Assembly: GCA_004552445.1 (NCBI GenBank)
Contig: SFOJ01000027.1
Coordinates: forward strand, 1 to 10,333
Direction: 5' to 3'
Length of the DNA: 10,333 nt
From: Mollicutes bacterium
Lineage (GTDB): Bacteria > Bacillota_I > Bacilli_A > RF39 > UBA660
The notes below the pieces were generated by a model. The model was not told the DNA's origin and made no database searches. It saw only the letters and a program-made list of their open reading frames with translations. Both the position numbers and the translations under genes were made by a program. This document shows, one piece after another, positions 1 to 8,060 of the stretch (positions within the stretch are counted from its first letter, which is position 1; each line of letters opens with the position of its first letter).

Positions 1-663
1 TAAGTTATAATGGTTCTAAATATTATGGATATCAAATTCAAAAAAATAAAGATACGGTAGAAGGAGAAATTGAAAAAGTATTATCTAAAATATTTAATAC
101 AAATATTAATACTATTGGAGCTTCACGTACTGATAAAGGAGTTCATGCTTTAAATCAATATTGTACTTTTGAGGTTACAAAGAATTTAAATTCTAAAAAG
201 TTACTTCATAGTCTAAATTCATTATTGAGTGAAAATGTTTATGTTAAAAGTATAAGGAAAGTAAATGATAATTTTAATGTAAGATATGATGTTAAAAGAA
301 AAGAATACATTTATAAAATAAATATGGGAGAATATAATCCTATAGAAAGTGAATATGTATATCAATATTGCAAAAAAATAGATAAAGAATTATTAGATAT
401 ATTTATTAATCAATTTAAAGGAAACCATAACTATAGAAGTTTTACTTCTGATTAAAATATCTAAGAAAGTATTATATCTTAGATTTGAATCAAGTGGATT
501 TCTTAGATATATGATTAGAAATATAGTTGGTTTATTACTTGATATTAATGACTCTAAAAAAAGTATTTGTGATATTGAAGATATATTTAAATTAAAAGAT
601 AGAACTTCTCTTGGAAGATGTGCTAGTCCGGTAGGACTTTATTTAAGTAAAATAGAATATTAG
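1..663 (+). pseudogene. truA: tRNA pseudouridine synthase A, 5' truncated by window edge and frameshifted
   Basis: TruA isomerises uridines 38-40 in the tRNA anticodon arm. The reading frame is open from position 3 and already matches the TruA N-terminus (YNGSKYYGYQIQ), so the true start lies just upstream of the window. The catalytic-loop motif SRTDKGVHA, with its Asp, is at about 121-147; the EYIYK strand and GNHNYRSF follow. This frame stops at TAA 453-455. The rest of the protein continues in another frame from about 454 to TAG 661-663, with the family motifs SGFLRYMIRNIVG and SPVGLYL. Compared with remembered TruA sequences, about 12-18 residues, including the usual R-T-I-Y strand, are missing at the junction. 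A short deletion plus frame change therefore fits better than one slipped base. No slippery heptamer is visible. It is either a real pseudogene or an assembly error; a second intact truA elsewhere is possible. Confidence 0.85.
457..510. repeat. Inverted and direct short repeats at the truA junction
   Basis: ATATCTAAGA (457-466) is perfectly complementary, as an inverted repeat, to TCTTAGATAT (501-510). A second copy of its core, TCTTAGAT, lies at 477-484, 24 bases before the copy at 501. The cluster begins 2 bases after the premature stop of truA. It could form a hairpin that promotes slippage or deletion, or it may be chance in very AT-rich DNA. Confidence 0.45.
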
Positions 664-678
664 ATGTTATTTAAGAAG

Positions 679-703
679 AAAAGTGTTATCAATAACACTT
701 TTT
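679..703 (+). terminator. Intrinsic terminator after truA
   Basis: A perfect 10-bp stem, AAAAGTGTTA (679-688) with TAACACTTTT (693-702), closes a TCAA loop, and the right arm runs into a T tract (699-703). It lies 16 bases after the truA stop. It separates truA from the promoter of the next unit. Confidence 0.85.
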
Positions 704-706
704 ATA

Positions 707-735
707 TTGTACGAAAAAAGTATTTGTGATAAAAT
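707..735 (+). promoter_or_regulatory. Sigma-A type promoter with extended -10, for the HerA-GH31 unit
   Basis: The -35 is TTGTAC (707-712, 4 of 6 matches to consensus). A 17-base spacer leads to the -10 TAAAAT (730-735, 5 of 6), preceded by TG at 727-728 in the extended -10 position. The predicted transcription start is near 742. The ribosome binding site GAGGAAGG (751-758) follows, 10 bases before the ATG at 769. Confidence 0.7.
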
Positions 736-768
736 TATGTTAAGAATAGAGAGGAAGGTTTTTTTGAT

Positions 769-2529
769 ATGCTTGGAAAGGTTCTTACAATTACCAAGAA
801 TAGTGCGATTGTTAGTGTTAACAAGGAAACTGTTAGTGGAATTAAAGATTTAATAAACTTACATGTTGTATTTGAAGATTCTGATAAAAAGATTTTAGGA
901 GAAGTAGATTCTATTGAGCAAGATACTATTAAAGTTAGTTTCTTAGGAGAACTTACTGATAATGATTTTATTGGAGGTCTTATTAAAAAACCTAGCCTTG
1001 ATGCGAATGTTAGAATTATTAATCAAGAAGAATTAAAAATACTTACTGGTAATGAAGATAGAAGTATAAGATTAGGTGTAAGTCCTTTATATAATGATTT
1101 TCCATTAAATGTAAATATTGATGAATTGTTTTCTAACCATACTGCGATATTTGGTAATACTGGTAGTGGTAAAACGTATGGTATATGTAGAATTATTCAA
1201 AATATATTTCCTAATTCTCCAATAATTCCTTATAATGCTAATATATTTATATTTGATAGTTATGGAGAATATATGAATGCATTTAAAGATTTAAGTAAGA
1301 ATAATCCTTATTATTCATTTAAAGTAATAACTACTAATATGAAAAAAGATTATGAAAAACTTAGTATTCCAGTATGTCTTCTTGAATTAGATGATATACT
1401 TAACTTATTAGATGCTACAAATTTCTCTCAAATTGCTATGGTTGAAACTGCACTTGTATATGTTAAAATGTTTGCTCGTGAAGATAAAGAAGCATTGGAT
1501 TATAAAAATCATATTCTTGCGAAAGCAATTATTAATATAATGTATACTAATCAAACTTCTAGTAAGATTAGAGATCAAATTTTTGAAATATTAACAGAAA
1601 CTAATACTCCAGAACTTTCTTTAGAAACTGAAGTTCCTGGTATTGGTTTTACACGTATGTTTAGAAATTGTTTTGATATAGATAGTGAAGGAAGATTTGC
1701 GGAACGTAAAATAATTACTGACTATATTAAAGGATTTATAGATGATTCACGTAAATGGAATTATAATGCTGAAGGCGTATATTATTCATTACATGATTTA
1801 GAAGTTGCTCTTAACTTTACATTATATAGTGAAAGATATTTGTTAAATGAAGCAATGTATGATTCTGCGATGAGTTTGAAGGTTAGACTTCATGATTTAG
1901 CTACTCGTCAAAATGCATCTTTCTTTAGTGCAGATGGGTATATTACAATTGATGAATATATTAAAAAGATACAAATTAGTGGAAATAAAAAATGTCAAAT
2001 TGTTAACTTTAATTTAGAAGATGTTGATGATAGATTTGCTCGTAGTATTGTTAAAATATTTGGCCGTATGTTTATGAAATTTACAAGAGCATTACAAGCT
2101 AGAGCAACTTTCCCAATCCATATGATTTTAGAAGAAGCTCACCGTTATGTTTTAGAAGGTGATGATAAAGCACTTCTTGGATATAATATATTCGAAAGAA
2201 TTGCTAAAGAAGGTCGTAAATATGGTTTATTATTAGACTTAATAACTCAAAGACCAACTGACTTAAATGAAAATGTTATAAGTCAATGTGCGAATTTCTT
2301 AATATTTAAAATAAATCACCCAGCTGACTTAGATTATATTTCTAAATCAGTACCTAATATGAGTGAAGATGTAGTTGAAAAACAAAAGACATTACAAGCA
2401 GGTACTTGTGTAGCCTTTGGTAGAATATTTAAAATACCAATGATAGTGAAGATGGAAAAAGCTGACCCACCACCAACTAGTGCTAACTGTGAGATATATA
2501 ATAACTGGATGGTAAGATTAAAGCAATAA
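769..2529 (+). CDS. HerA-type DNA translocase ATPase (HAS-barrel plus DUF87 FtsK/HerA P-loop domain)
   Basis: A 586-aa cytoplasmic ATPase of the HerA/FtsK superfamily, whose members form hexameric rings that pump double-stranded DNA. Residues 1 to about 85 are beta-rich and fit the HAS-barrel. The Walker A is GNTGSGKT (129-136), followed by IFIFDSYGEY (160-168). The Walker B is MILEEAH (452-458). A conserved KEGRKYG segment (480-486) carries the probable arginine finger, and TQRP (493-496) is the sensor motif. About 200 residues (200-400) are inserted between Walker A and B, as in bacterial HerA proteins. In archaea HerA works with the nuclease NurA in end resection; in bacteria it also partners SIR2, DUF4297 or other effectors in phage defence. 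No nuclease is adjacent here; the only partner in the operon is a GH31 homologue 28 bases downstream. The fold is clear, but the biological role is not. Confidence 0.9.
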   Translation: MLGKVLTITKNSAIVSVNKETVSGIKDLINLHVVFEDSDKKILGEVDSIEQDTIKVSFLGELTDNDFIGGLIKKPSLDANVRIINQEELKILTGNEDRSIRLGVSPLYNDFPLNVNIDELFSNHTAIFGNTGSGKTYGICRIIQNIFPNSPIIPYNANIFIFDSYGEYMNAFKDLSKNNPYYSFKVITTNMKKDYEKLSIPVCLLELDDILNLLDATNFSQIAMVETALVYVKMFAREDKEALDYKNHILAKAIINIMYTNQTSSKIRDQIFEILTETNTPELSLETEVPGIGFTRMFRNCFDIDSEGRFAERKIITDYIKGFIDDSRKWNYNAEGVYYSLHDLEVALNFTLYSERYLLNEAMYDSAMSLKVRLHDLATRQNASFFSADGYITIDEYIKKIQISGNKKCQIVNFNLEDVDDRFARSIVKIFGRMFMKFTRALQARATFPIHMILEEAHRYVLEGDDKALLGYNIFERIAKEGRKYGLLLDLITQRPTDLNENVISQCANFLIFKINHPADLDYISKSVPNMSEDVVEKQKTLQAGTCVAFGRIFKIPMIVKMEKADPPPTSANCEIYNNWMVRLKQ

Positions 2530-2557
2530 TTTAGTAAATAAAGTAGGAGGAAAATTT

Positions 2558-4960
2558 ATGTATGATTTTGGTTCACAATTTTATATAGATATGACTAAGA
2601 GTAAGACTCCATCATCATATGTATTTATGGGTAAAACGTATAGAATAAGTATTTTATCTGATGCTTTAATACGTTTTGAATATAGTGAAACAGGTGCATT
2701 TAATGATTATCCTACTTTTTTTGCTACTAATAGAAGTTTTGGTAAACCTAAGATAACTGTTGAAGAAGATAATAATGTTCTTGTTATTAAAAGTAGTAAA
2801 TTCATAATAGAATATATTAAAGAAAAACCATATATAGGAAGTAAATTTTTACCTGATCAATATTTAAAAGTAAGTATTGTTGGTACTGATAAAGTATGGT
2901 ATTTTAATCATCCTGAGGTTAGAAACTTTAAGGGAAGTGCTTATAGTTTAGATGATTATAAGGGTGGTGGTGTATCTTTAGATAAAGGTTTATTTTCACT
3001 AGATGGTTTTACAACATTTGATGATTCTAGAACACCTATTTTAAATCAATATGGTAATATTATTGCTCCTAATTATAAAAATATAGATACATATTTATTT
3101 ATATATAATAATGACTTTGGAGTAGGTCTTCGTGACTATTTTAACTTAACTGGTTTACCACCACTAATTCCTAGATATGCATTAGGTGTATGGTGGAATA
3201 AAAATGAAGCATACAATTCAAATGAAATAGAAAAGATAGTATATAATTTCAAAAAAAATGATATTCCTCTTTCCGTTATTTTACTTGGTGAATATGAAAG
3301 AACTAAAAATAAATATAGTTCGATTAGTTTTAGTCTTAATAAAGTAGGTATTCCTGATGTTAAAACATTAAGTGAAAGATTACATAATAATCATGTACAT
3401 TTAGGAATGAATATTAAAACTGAAGGAATAATTAGTGTAGAAGAAGAAAATTATCAAACATTTTCTAATTTACTAGGTAGAGATGCTAATAAAAATATAC
3501 CTCTTAATGTTTATGATAATAAACTAATTGATTCGTTTATGAAGGGTATTATTAATCCTATGATGAGAAAGGGTATCGATTTGTTATGGGTGGATGACTA
3601 TAATAAAGATAATATTCTTAGAAGTTTTGTAATGAATTATTATTTATATAATACTCTTGCTGTTAATAAAGCTAAAAGACCGCTTATAATGAGCCGTAAC
3701 TTTGGTGTTAATCCTCATAGGTATTCAATTCTATATTCTGGAAAGACAAATGTAAGTTGGAAAACTTTAAAATTACTTCCATTTTATAATAGTACTGCTG
3801 CTAATATTGGTATTAGTTGGTGGAGTCATGATATAGGTGGTTTTAAAGGCGGTATGGAAGATTCTGAACTATATATGAGGTATGTTCAATTAGGAGTTTA
3901 TAGTCCTATATTAAGATTATCTAGTTCTTTTGGTAAATATTATAAAAGAGAACCATGGAAATGGGATGCTAAAACATTAAAAATAGTTCATGATTATTTA
4001 AGAATTAGACACAAACTTATTCCATATTTATATAGTGAAGCTAAAAAGTATTCTAGTTTTGGCGCTCCATTAATACAACCATTATATTATAAATATCCTG
4101 AAACTTATGATGAACCTTTATATAAAAATGAGTTTTATTATGGTAGCGAGTTATTTGTTGCTCCTATAGTTGATCCTAAAGATTCAGTAATGAATAGAGT
4201 TGTACACAAAATATTCTTACCAAATGGAGTATGGTATGATTTTAAAACTGGTAAGAAATTTCCTGGTGGTAAAAGATATGTTACATTCTATAAAGATGAG
4301 GATTATCCAGTTTATGCTAAAACAGGAGCTATAATACCAATGGCAAAATTAGATCGTGATAATTTAAATGATGTATCTAATCCTAAAACATTAGAGATAC
4401 AAATATTTCCTGGAAGAAGTAATACATATAAATTATATGAAGATGATGGAGAATCATTAATGTATAGAGAGGGGCAAAGTTTTACTACAGAAATAAATTA
4501 TTACTATAAGGAAAATGACTTTTCTGTTTCAATACAACCAGTAGAAGGTGTTGAAGGAATAATTCCTGCTACTCGTAATTATAAAATTATATTTAGAAAT
4601 ACTAAGTTTACTGATAATGTACAAGTATTTAAAGACGAAGTAAATGTTCCATATAGAAGATATGTAGATGAAAATGATTTTGTTATAGAATTTGATGAAA
4701 TACCAACACTTAGCAAAATATTTGTATATTGTAAAGGTAAAGATATAGAAATAAATGCAGAAAGAATTATTAACGAAGATATAGAAGGTATCATTAGTGA
4801 TTTAAATATTTCTACCGAATTAAAAGAAAAAGTAGATAAAATTATATTTAGCGATAAGAGTATAAAAGATAAAAGATTTGCTATTAGAAGAATGAGAAGT
4901 CTTCCAAGTGTATTTAGAAAAATGTTCTTAAAGTTACTTGAATATATAGCTGAGGTGTAG
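2558..4960 (+). CDS. Glycoside hydrolase family 31 homologue with altered catalytic motifs
   Basis: An 800-aa protein without signal peptide, so cytoplasmic. It has the GH31 order: N-terminal beta-sandwich (about 20-200), TIM barrel from about PRYALGVWW (205-213) to 500, then C-terminal beta domains (IFLPNGVWYDF at 552-562, DUF5110-like LYEDDGESLMY at 626-636). The best relatives from memory are gut Firmicutes alpha-glucosidases with the WWSHDIGG signature (421-428 here). The nucleophile candidate is Asp346 in LLWVDD. The usual acid/base aspartate of the SGD motif is Lys396 (SGK, 394-396). The substrate-binding D-x-D-W strand is replaced by GEYER (244-248), and RLHS has become RLSS (453-456). 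Residues 738-800 form a charged, probably helical extension. It starts after a strong AGGAGG (2545-2550), 7 bases from the ATG, and is co-transcribed with the HerA gene. It may be inactive or have a new specificity. Confidence 0.85.
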   Translation: MYDFGSQFYIDMTKSKTPSSYVFMGKTYRISILSDALIRFEYSETGAFNDYPTFFATNRSFGKPKITVEEDNNVLVIKSSKFIIEYIKEKPYIGSKFLPDQYLKVSIVGTDKVWYFNHPEVRNFKGSAYSLDDYKGGGVSLDKGLFSLDGFTTFDDSRTPILNQYGNIIAPNYKNIDTYLFIYNNDFGVGLRDYFNLTGLPPLIPRYALGVWWNKNEAYNSNEIEKIVYNFKKNDIPLSVILLGEYERTKNKYSSISFSLNKVGIPDVKTLSERLHNNHVHLGMNIKTEGIISVEEENYQTFSNLLGRDANKNIPLNVYDNKLIDSFMKGIINPMMRKGIDLLWVDDYNKDNILRSFVMNYYLYNTLAVNKAKRPLIMSRNFGVNPHRYSILYSGKTNVSWKTLKLLPFYNSTAANIGISWWSHDIGGFKGGMEDSELYMRYVQLGVYSPILRLSSSFGKYYKREPWKWDAKTLKIVHDYLRIRHKLIPYLYSEAKKYSSFGAPLIQPLYYKYPETYDEPLYKNEFYYGSELFVAPIVDPKDSVMNRVVHKIFLPNGVWYDFKTGKKFPGGKRYVTFYKDEDYPVYAKTGAIIPMAKLDRDNLNDVSNPKTLEIQIFPGRSNTYKLYEDDGESLMYREGQSFTTEINYYYKENDFSVSIQPVEGVEGIIPATRNYKIIFRNTKFTDNVQVFKDEVNVPYRRYVDENDFVIEFDEIPTLSKIFVYCKGKDIEINAERIINEDIEGIISDLNISTELKEKVDKIIFSDKSIKDKRFAIRRMRSLPSVFRKMFLKLLEYIAEV

Positions 4961-4966
4961 TATAAT
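4938..4966 (+). promoter_or_regulatory. Sigma-A type promoter for the leuS T-box operon
   Basis: The -35 TTGAAT (4938-4943) lies inside the last codons of the GH31 gene. After a 17-base spacer the perfect -10 TATAAT (4961-4966) begins on the base after the GH31 stop codon. Transcription would start near 4973, exactly where the T-box leader begins. Confidence 0.75.
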
Positions 4967-4973
4967 ACATACA

Positions 4974-5175
4974 TATTTCGATTGATGAAAAGAGTAGTAG
5001 GTATAAAAATAATTAAAGAGAATTAGTGGTGGTGTGAACTAATATTAATATATACACGAACTTGCTTTTTTAGAAATAACGCAGTTCTGCGATAAAGATA
5101 AGAGATGCATAAGCTTTATGAATTAAGGTGGTACCGTGGGTAATACTCATCCTTAAGTTATAGAGCTTTTATTTT
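4974..5175 (+). promoter_or_regulatory. T-box leader, leucine specifier CTT, controlling leuS operon
   Basis: This leader binds tRNA and lets transcription continue when the tRNA is uncharged. Stem I starts with GATGAAAAGAGTAGT. AAAAG (4988-4992) can pair with CTTTT (5066-5070 area), and GTATA (5001-5005) with TATAC (5051-5055). The apical hairpin is ATTAG (5022-5026) with CTAAT (5039-5043). The specifier-loop strand reads GAA-CTT-G, giving CTT (5061-5063), a leucine codon, which matches leuS downstream. The stem III candidate is CGCA-GTTC-TGCG (5080-5091). The T-box sequence AAGGTGGTACCGTG is at 5125-5138, where GGUACC-type pairing to the tRNA acceptor end is expected. The specifier assignment is by eye. 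Confidence 0.92.
5111..5175 (+). terminator. Regulated terminator of the T-box leader
   Basis: The left arm 5111-5128 pairs with the right arm 5151-5168 over 18 positions with one A-G mismatch and two G-U pairs. The loop contains most of the T-box sequence, and TTTTATTTT follows (5167-5175). The left arm shares AAGG with the T-box, so formation of the antiterminator excludes this hairpin. It should also stop transcripts entering from the GH31 gene, because no other terminator lies between. Confidence 0.85.
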
Positions 5176-5187
5176 GAGGAGGAAAAA

Positions 5188-5544
5188 ATGAATTTGTTAT
5201 TAAGTTGTTTATATGATTTTGTTTTTATATTTTTACTCATGCTGATTGTTTATTCAGTGTTTTTGAATAAAGATAAAAAGGAATATAGTAAACTTAAAGA
5301 TAATGATATGATTAAATACTTTATCGCAAGGTATGATTTAGATATGCGAAAAACAAATTATAAGACTGTACTTAATACAGTTACAGTAATTAATTCATTT
5401 ATAATATCATTTTGTTCTGTGTTAGTTATTAATATTAAAGGAGTTATATGGGCTATAATAATTGGTTTTGCTGTAATAATGGCTCTTACGTATTCTCTAT
5501 ATGAAATATTTGGTAGAGTGTTAAAAAGAAGGGAAGGTAAATAA
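5188..5544 (+). CDS. Small three-helix membrane protein in the leuS operon
   Basis: A 118-aa protein of unrecognised family. Three hydrophobic stretches are seen: about residues 5-26, 62-82 and 86-106. Between the first two is a charged segment (27-60) containing DNDMIKYFIARYDLDMRKTNYK, and the C-terminus is basic (GRVLKRREGK). No catalytic motif is visible. The start is firm: GAGGAGG (5176-5182) lies 5 bases before the ATG, directly after the T-box terminator. The gene ends 2 bases before leuS, so the two are co-transcribed and both depend on leucine tRNA charging. By position it might be linked to amino-acid supply or simply be hitchhiking. It is too small for a typical transporter. I would treat it as a conserved-looking hypothetical protein. 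Confidence 0.8.
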   Translation: MNLLLSCLYDFVFIFLLMLIVYSVFLNKDKKEYSKLKDNDMIKYFIARYDLDMRKTNYKTVLNTVTVINSFIISFCSVLVINIKGVIWAIIIGFAVIMALTYSLYEIFGRVLKRREGK

Positions 5545-5546
5545 AA

Positions 5547-7961
5547 ATGTATGATTATAAAAAAATAGAAGAAAAATGGCAAAAATATTGGCTTGATAAT
5601 AAAACATTTAAGGCAGTTAATAATGGAAGTGATAAACATTATTATATATTAGTAGAATTTCCTTATCCTAGTGGTAGTGGTCTTCATGTAGGTCATGTTA
5701 GAAGTTATACAGCTCAAGATGCTAAAGCAAGAATAAAAAGAATGCAAGGATATAATGTTTTATTTCCAATGGGATTTGATAGTTTTGGTTCACCTGCTGA
5801 ACAATATGCTATTAAAAATCATATTCATCCTAAACAAGCAGTAGAGGAGAATATTAAGACGTTTAAAGGTCAAATGATGAATTTGGGTTATTCATTTGAT
5901 TGGGATAGAGAATTTGCTACTAGTGATCCAGAGTATTATAAGTGGACTCAATGGCAATTCTTACAATTTTATAAACATGGTATGGCTTATAAAGATACTA
6001 TTGCTGTTAATTGGTGTCCTACTTGTAAAACAGTTCTTTCTAATGAAGACTCATCAGGTGGAGTATGTGAAAGATGTGGTACAGCTGTTACTCAAAAGGA
6101 AAAGAGTCAATGGATGCTTAGAATGAGTGATTATTCTGAAGATTTATTAACTGGTTTAGATGATACAAATTTTGCCGAAAAAGTTAAATTGGGTCAAATA
6201 AATTGGATAGGTAAAAGTAGTGGAGTAGAACTTGATGTTGATATTGTTGGTGGTGGTAAATTTTCAATATTCACTACTTGTATAGAAACAGTATATGGTA
6301 TTACATTTTTTGTAATAGCACCAGATGGAAAACTTATTAAGGAGTTAATGCCTAGAATAAAGAATCAAGATGTAGTTAAAAAGTATATTGAAGAAACAGC
6401 TAAGAAGAGTAATATGGATAGAACTGAATTAAATAAAGAAAAAACTGGATGTTTAGTTGAAGGTATTAAAGCAATTAATCCAGTTAATGGAAAAGAAGTT
6501 CCTATATTTTTGGGAGATTTTGTTTTAGGTAGTTATGGTACTGGTGCAGTTATGGCAGTTCCTGCTCATGATCAAAGAGATTTTGAATATGCTAAAGTAC
6601 ATAATTTAGATATGATTCAAGTAATTGATGGAAGAAGTATAGACGAATGTGCTTTTGAAAAACAAGATTATTTAGGTAAAGGTTATAAACTTATTAATAG
6701 TGAAGAATTTACTGGTATGACTGTAGAAGAAGCTAAAGAAGCTATTACTGAAAAATTAGTTAATAGGGGTATTGCTCGTAAAGTAAATAATTATAAAATG
6801 AGAGATTGGATATTTTCAAGACAAAGATTTTGGGGAGAACCAATACCAATGATATATTGTGAAAAATGTGGATGGCAACCAATGGATGAAAAAGATTTAC
6901 CTTTATTGCTTCCAGATATAGCCGAATATGAACCAACAGAAGATGGACAAAGTCCACTTGCTAAAATAGAAGATTGGGTAAATTGCAAATGTCCTAAATG
7001 TGGTGGAGATGCTAAAAGAGAAACAGATACTATGCCTAACTGGGCTGGAAGTAGTTGGTATTTCTTGAGATTTATGGATCCACATAATGATAAAGAATTT
7101 GCGTCAATGGATGCTATGAAATATTGGCAAAGAGTAGACTGGTATAATGGTGGTATGGAACATACAGCAAGACATTTATTGTATGCTAGATTCTGGGTAC
7201 AATTCTTATATAATATAGGACTTGTTCCAAATAAAGAGATGATATGGACTAGAATTAGTCATGGTATGATACTAGGAGATAATAATGAAAAAATGAGCAA
7301 ATCTCGTGGTAATGTAGTTAATCCAGATGATATGGTTAAAGCTTATGGAGCAGATGCTCTTAGAGTATATGAAATGTTTATTGGTGACTATGAAAAAGAT
7401 GCTGCTTGGAGTGAAAATGGTCTTAAAGGTTGTAAGAGATTTATTGATAAAATATATAGATTAAAAGATAAAGTAAATGATAGTAATGAATACACTGAAA
7501 GTTTAGAAATACTAATCAATAAGACTATTAAGAAAGTTACTGAAGATATAGATACAATGAATTATAATACTGCTGTTAGTGCTTTAATGATTTTAGCAAA
7601 TGCTTATGATAAATTAGATACTATTAGTAGAAAAGATTATAGAACATTGTTAGTGTTGTTAAATCCAATAGCTCCACATGTTACTGAAGAATTAAATGAA
7701 ATTTTAAATTTAGGTAAACCAATATGTGAAAGTGAATGGTTAACTTATGATGAAAATAAAATAAGTGATGAAACTGTTAATATAGCAGTAAGTGTTAATG
7801 GTAAATTAAGAGCAACATTTAGTGTAAGTAAAGATACTGATAAAGATGAATTATTGAATATTGCTAAAAGTCAAGAAAATGTTATTAAACATATTGAAGG
7901 ACATGAAATTATTAAAGAAATAGTTGTTCCTAATAAAATTGTTAATATAGTAATAAAATAG
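5547..7961 (+). CDS. leuS: Leucyl-tRNA synthetase
   Basis: A class I synthetase that charges tRNA-Leu with leucine in the cytoplasm. Its 804 aa is the normal bacterial length. The HIGH motif is HVGH (47-50) in PYPSGSGLHVGH; KMSKS is at 582-586. A zinc site is formed by CPTC (157-160) and CERC (174-177), with further CEKCG (438-442) and CPKCGG (482-487) knuckles. The CP1 editing domain spans roughly 225-415: the T-rich loop reads TTCIETVYG (243-251) in place of the usual TTRPDTLFG, while the catalytic HDQRD (341-345) is intact. The anticodon-binding domain and C-terminal domain (from about 650) are complete. Ribosome binding site GGGAAGG (5531-5537) precedes the ATG by 9 bases. It is the second gene after the T-box and is followed by a terminator at 8210-8242. 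Confidence 0.98.
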   Translation: MYDYKKIEEKWQKYWLDNKTFKAVNNGSDKHYYILVEFPYPSGSGLHVGHVRSYTAQDAKARIKRMQGYNVLFPMGFDSFGSPAEQYAIKNHIHPKQAVEENIKTFKGQMMNLGYSFDWDREFATSDPEYYKWTQWQFLQFYKHGMAYKDTIAVNWCPTCKTVLSNEDSSGGVCERCGTAVTQKEKSQWMLRMSDYSEDLLTGLDDTNFAEKVKLGQINWIGKSSGVELDVDIVGGGKFSIFTTCIETVYGITFFVIAPDGKLIKELMPRIKNQDVVKKYIEETAKKSNMDRTELNKEKTGCLVEGIKAINPVNGKEVPIFLGDFVLGSYGTGAVMAVPAHDQRDFEYAKVHNLDMIQVIDGRSIDECAFEKQDYLGKGYKLINSEEFTGMTVEEAKEAITEKLVNRGIARKVNNYKMRDWIFSRQRFWGEPIPMIYCEKCGWQPMDEKDLPLLLPDIAEYEPTEDGQSPLAKIEDWVNCKCPKCGGDAKRETDTMPNWAGSSWYFLRFMDPHNDKEFASMDAMKYWQRVDWYNGGMEHTARHLLYARFWVQFLYNIGLVPNKEMIWTRISHGMILGDNNEKMSKSRGNVVNPDDMVKAYGADALRVYEMFIGDYEKDAAWSENGLKGCKRFIDKIYRLKDKVNDSNEYTESLEILINKTIKKVTEDIDTMNYNTAVSALMILANAYDKLDTISRKDYRTLLVLLNPIAPHVTEELNEILNLGKPICESEWLTYDENKISDETVNIAVSVNGKLRATFSVSKDTDKDELLNIAKSQENVIKHIEGHEIIKEIVVPNKIVNIVIK

Positions 7962-8060
7962 GTTATGCAATTAACATATTTTTATTGAATTAATTTTGTG
8001 ATTCTTAAAATGTTATTAAGATAGTAGAGGTGGTTATGGATAGAGTTATTGTTTACTTGT

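Noticed and set aside
4579..4974. A 131-codon open frame on the minus strand inside the GH31 gene end
   Set aside because: It is antisense to a strong gene, has no convincing ribosome binding site, and its Ile/Leu/Ser-rich content is what the reverse of AT-rich Lys/Asn/Asp codons gives.
5358..5639. Minus-strand frame of 93 codons that looks like a membrane protein
   Set aside because: It spans the junction of two well-supported + strand genes; the hydrophobic look is a composition effect.
8026..8040. GGTGGTTATGG resembling a second T-box core
   Set aside because: It lacks the conserved ACC of GGTGGTACC, and no specifier stem or matching terminator arm was seen upstream.
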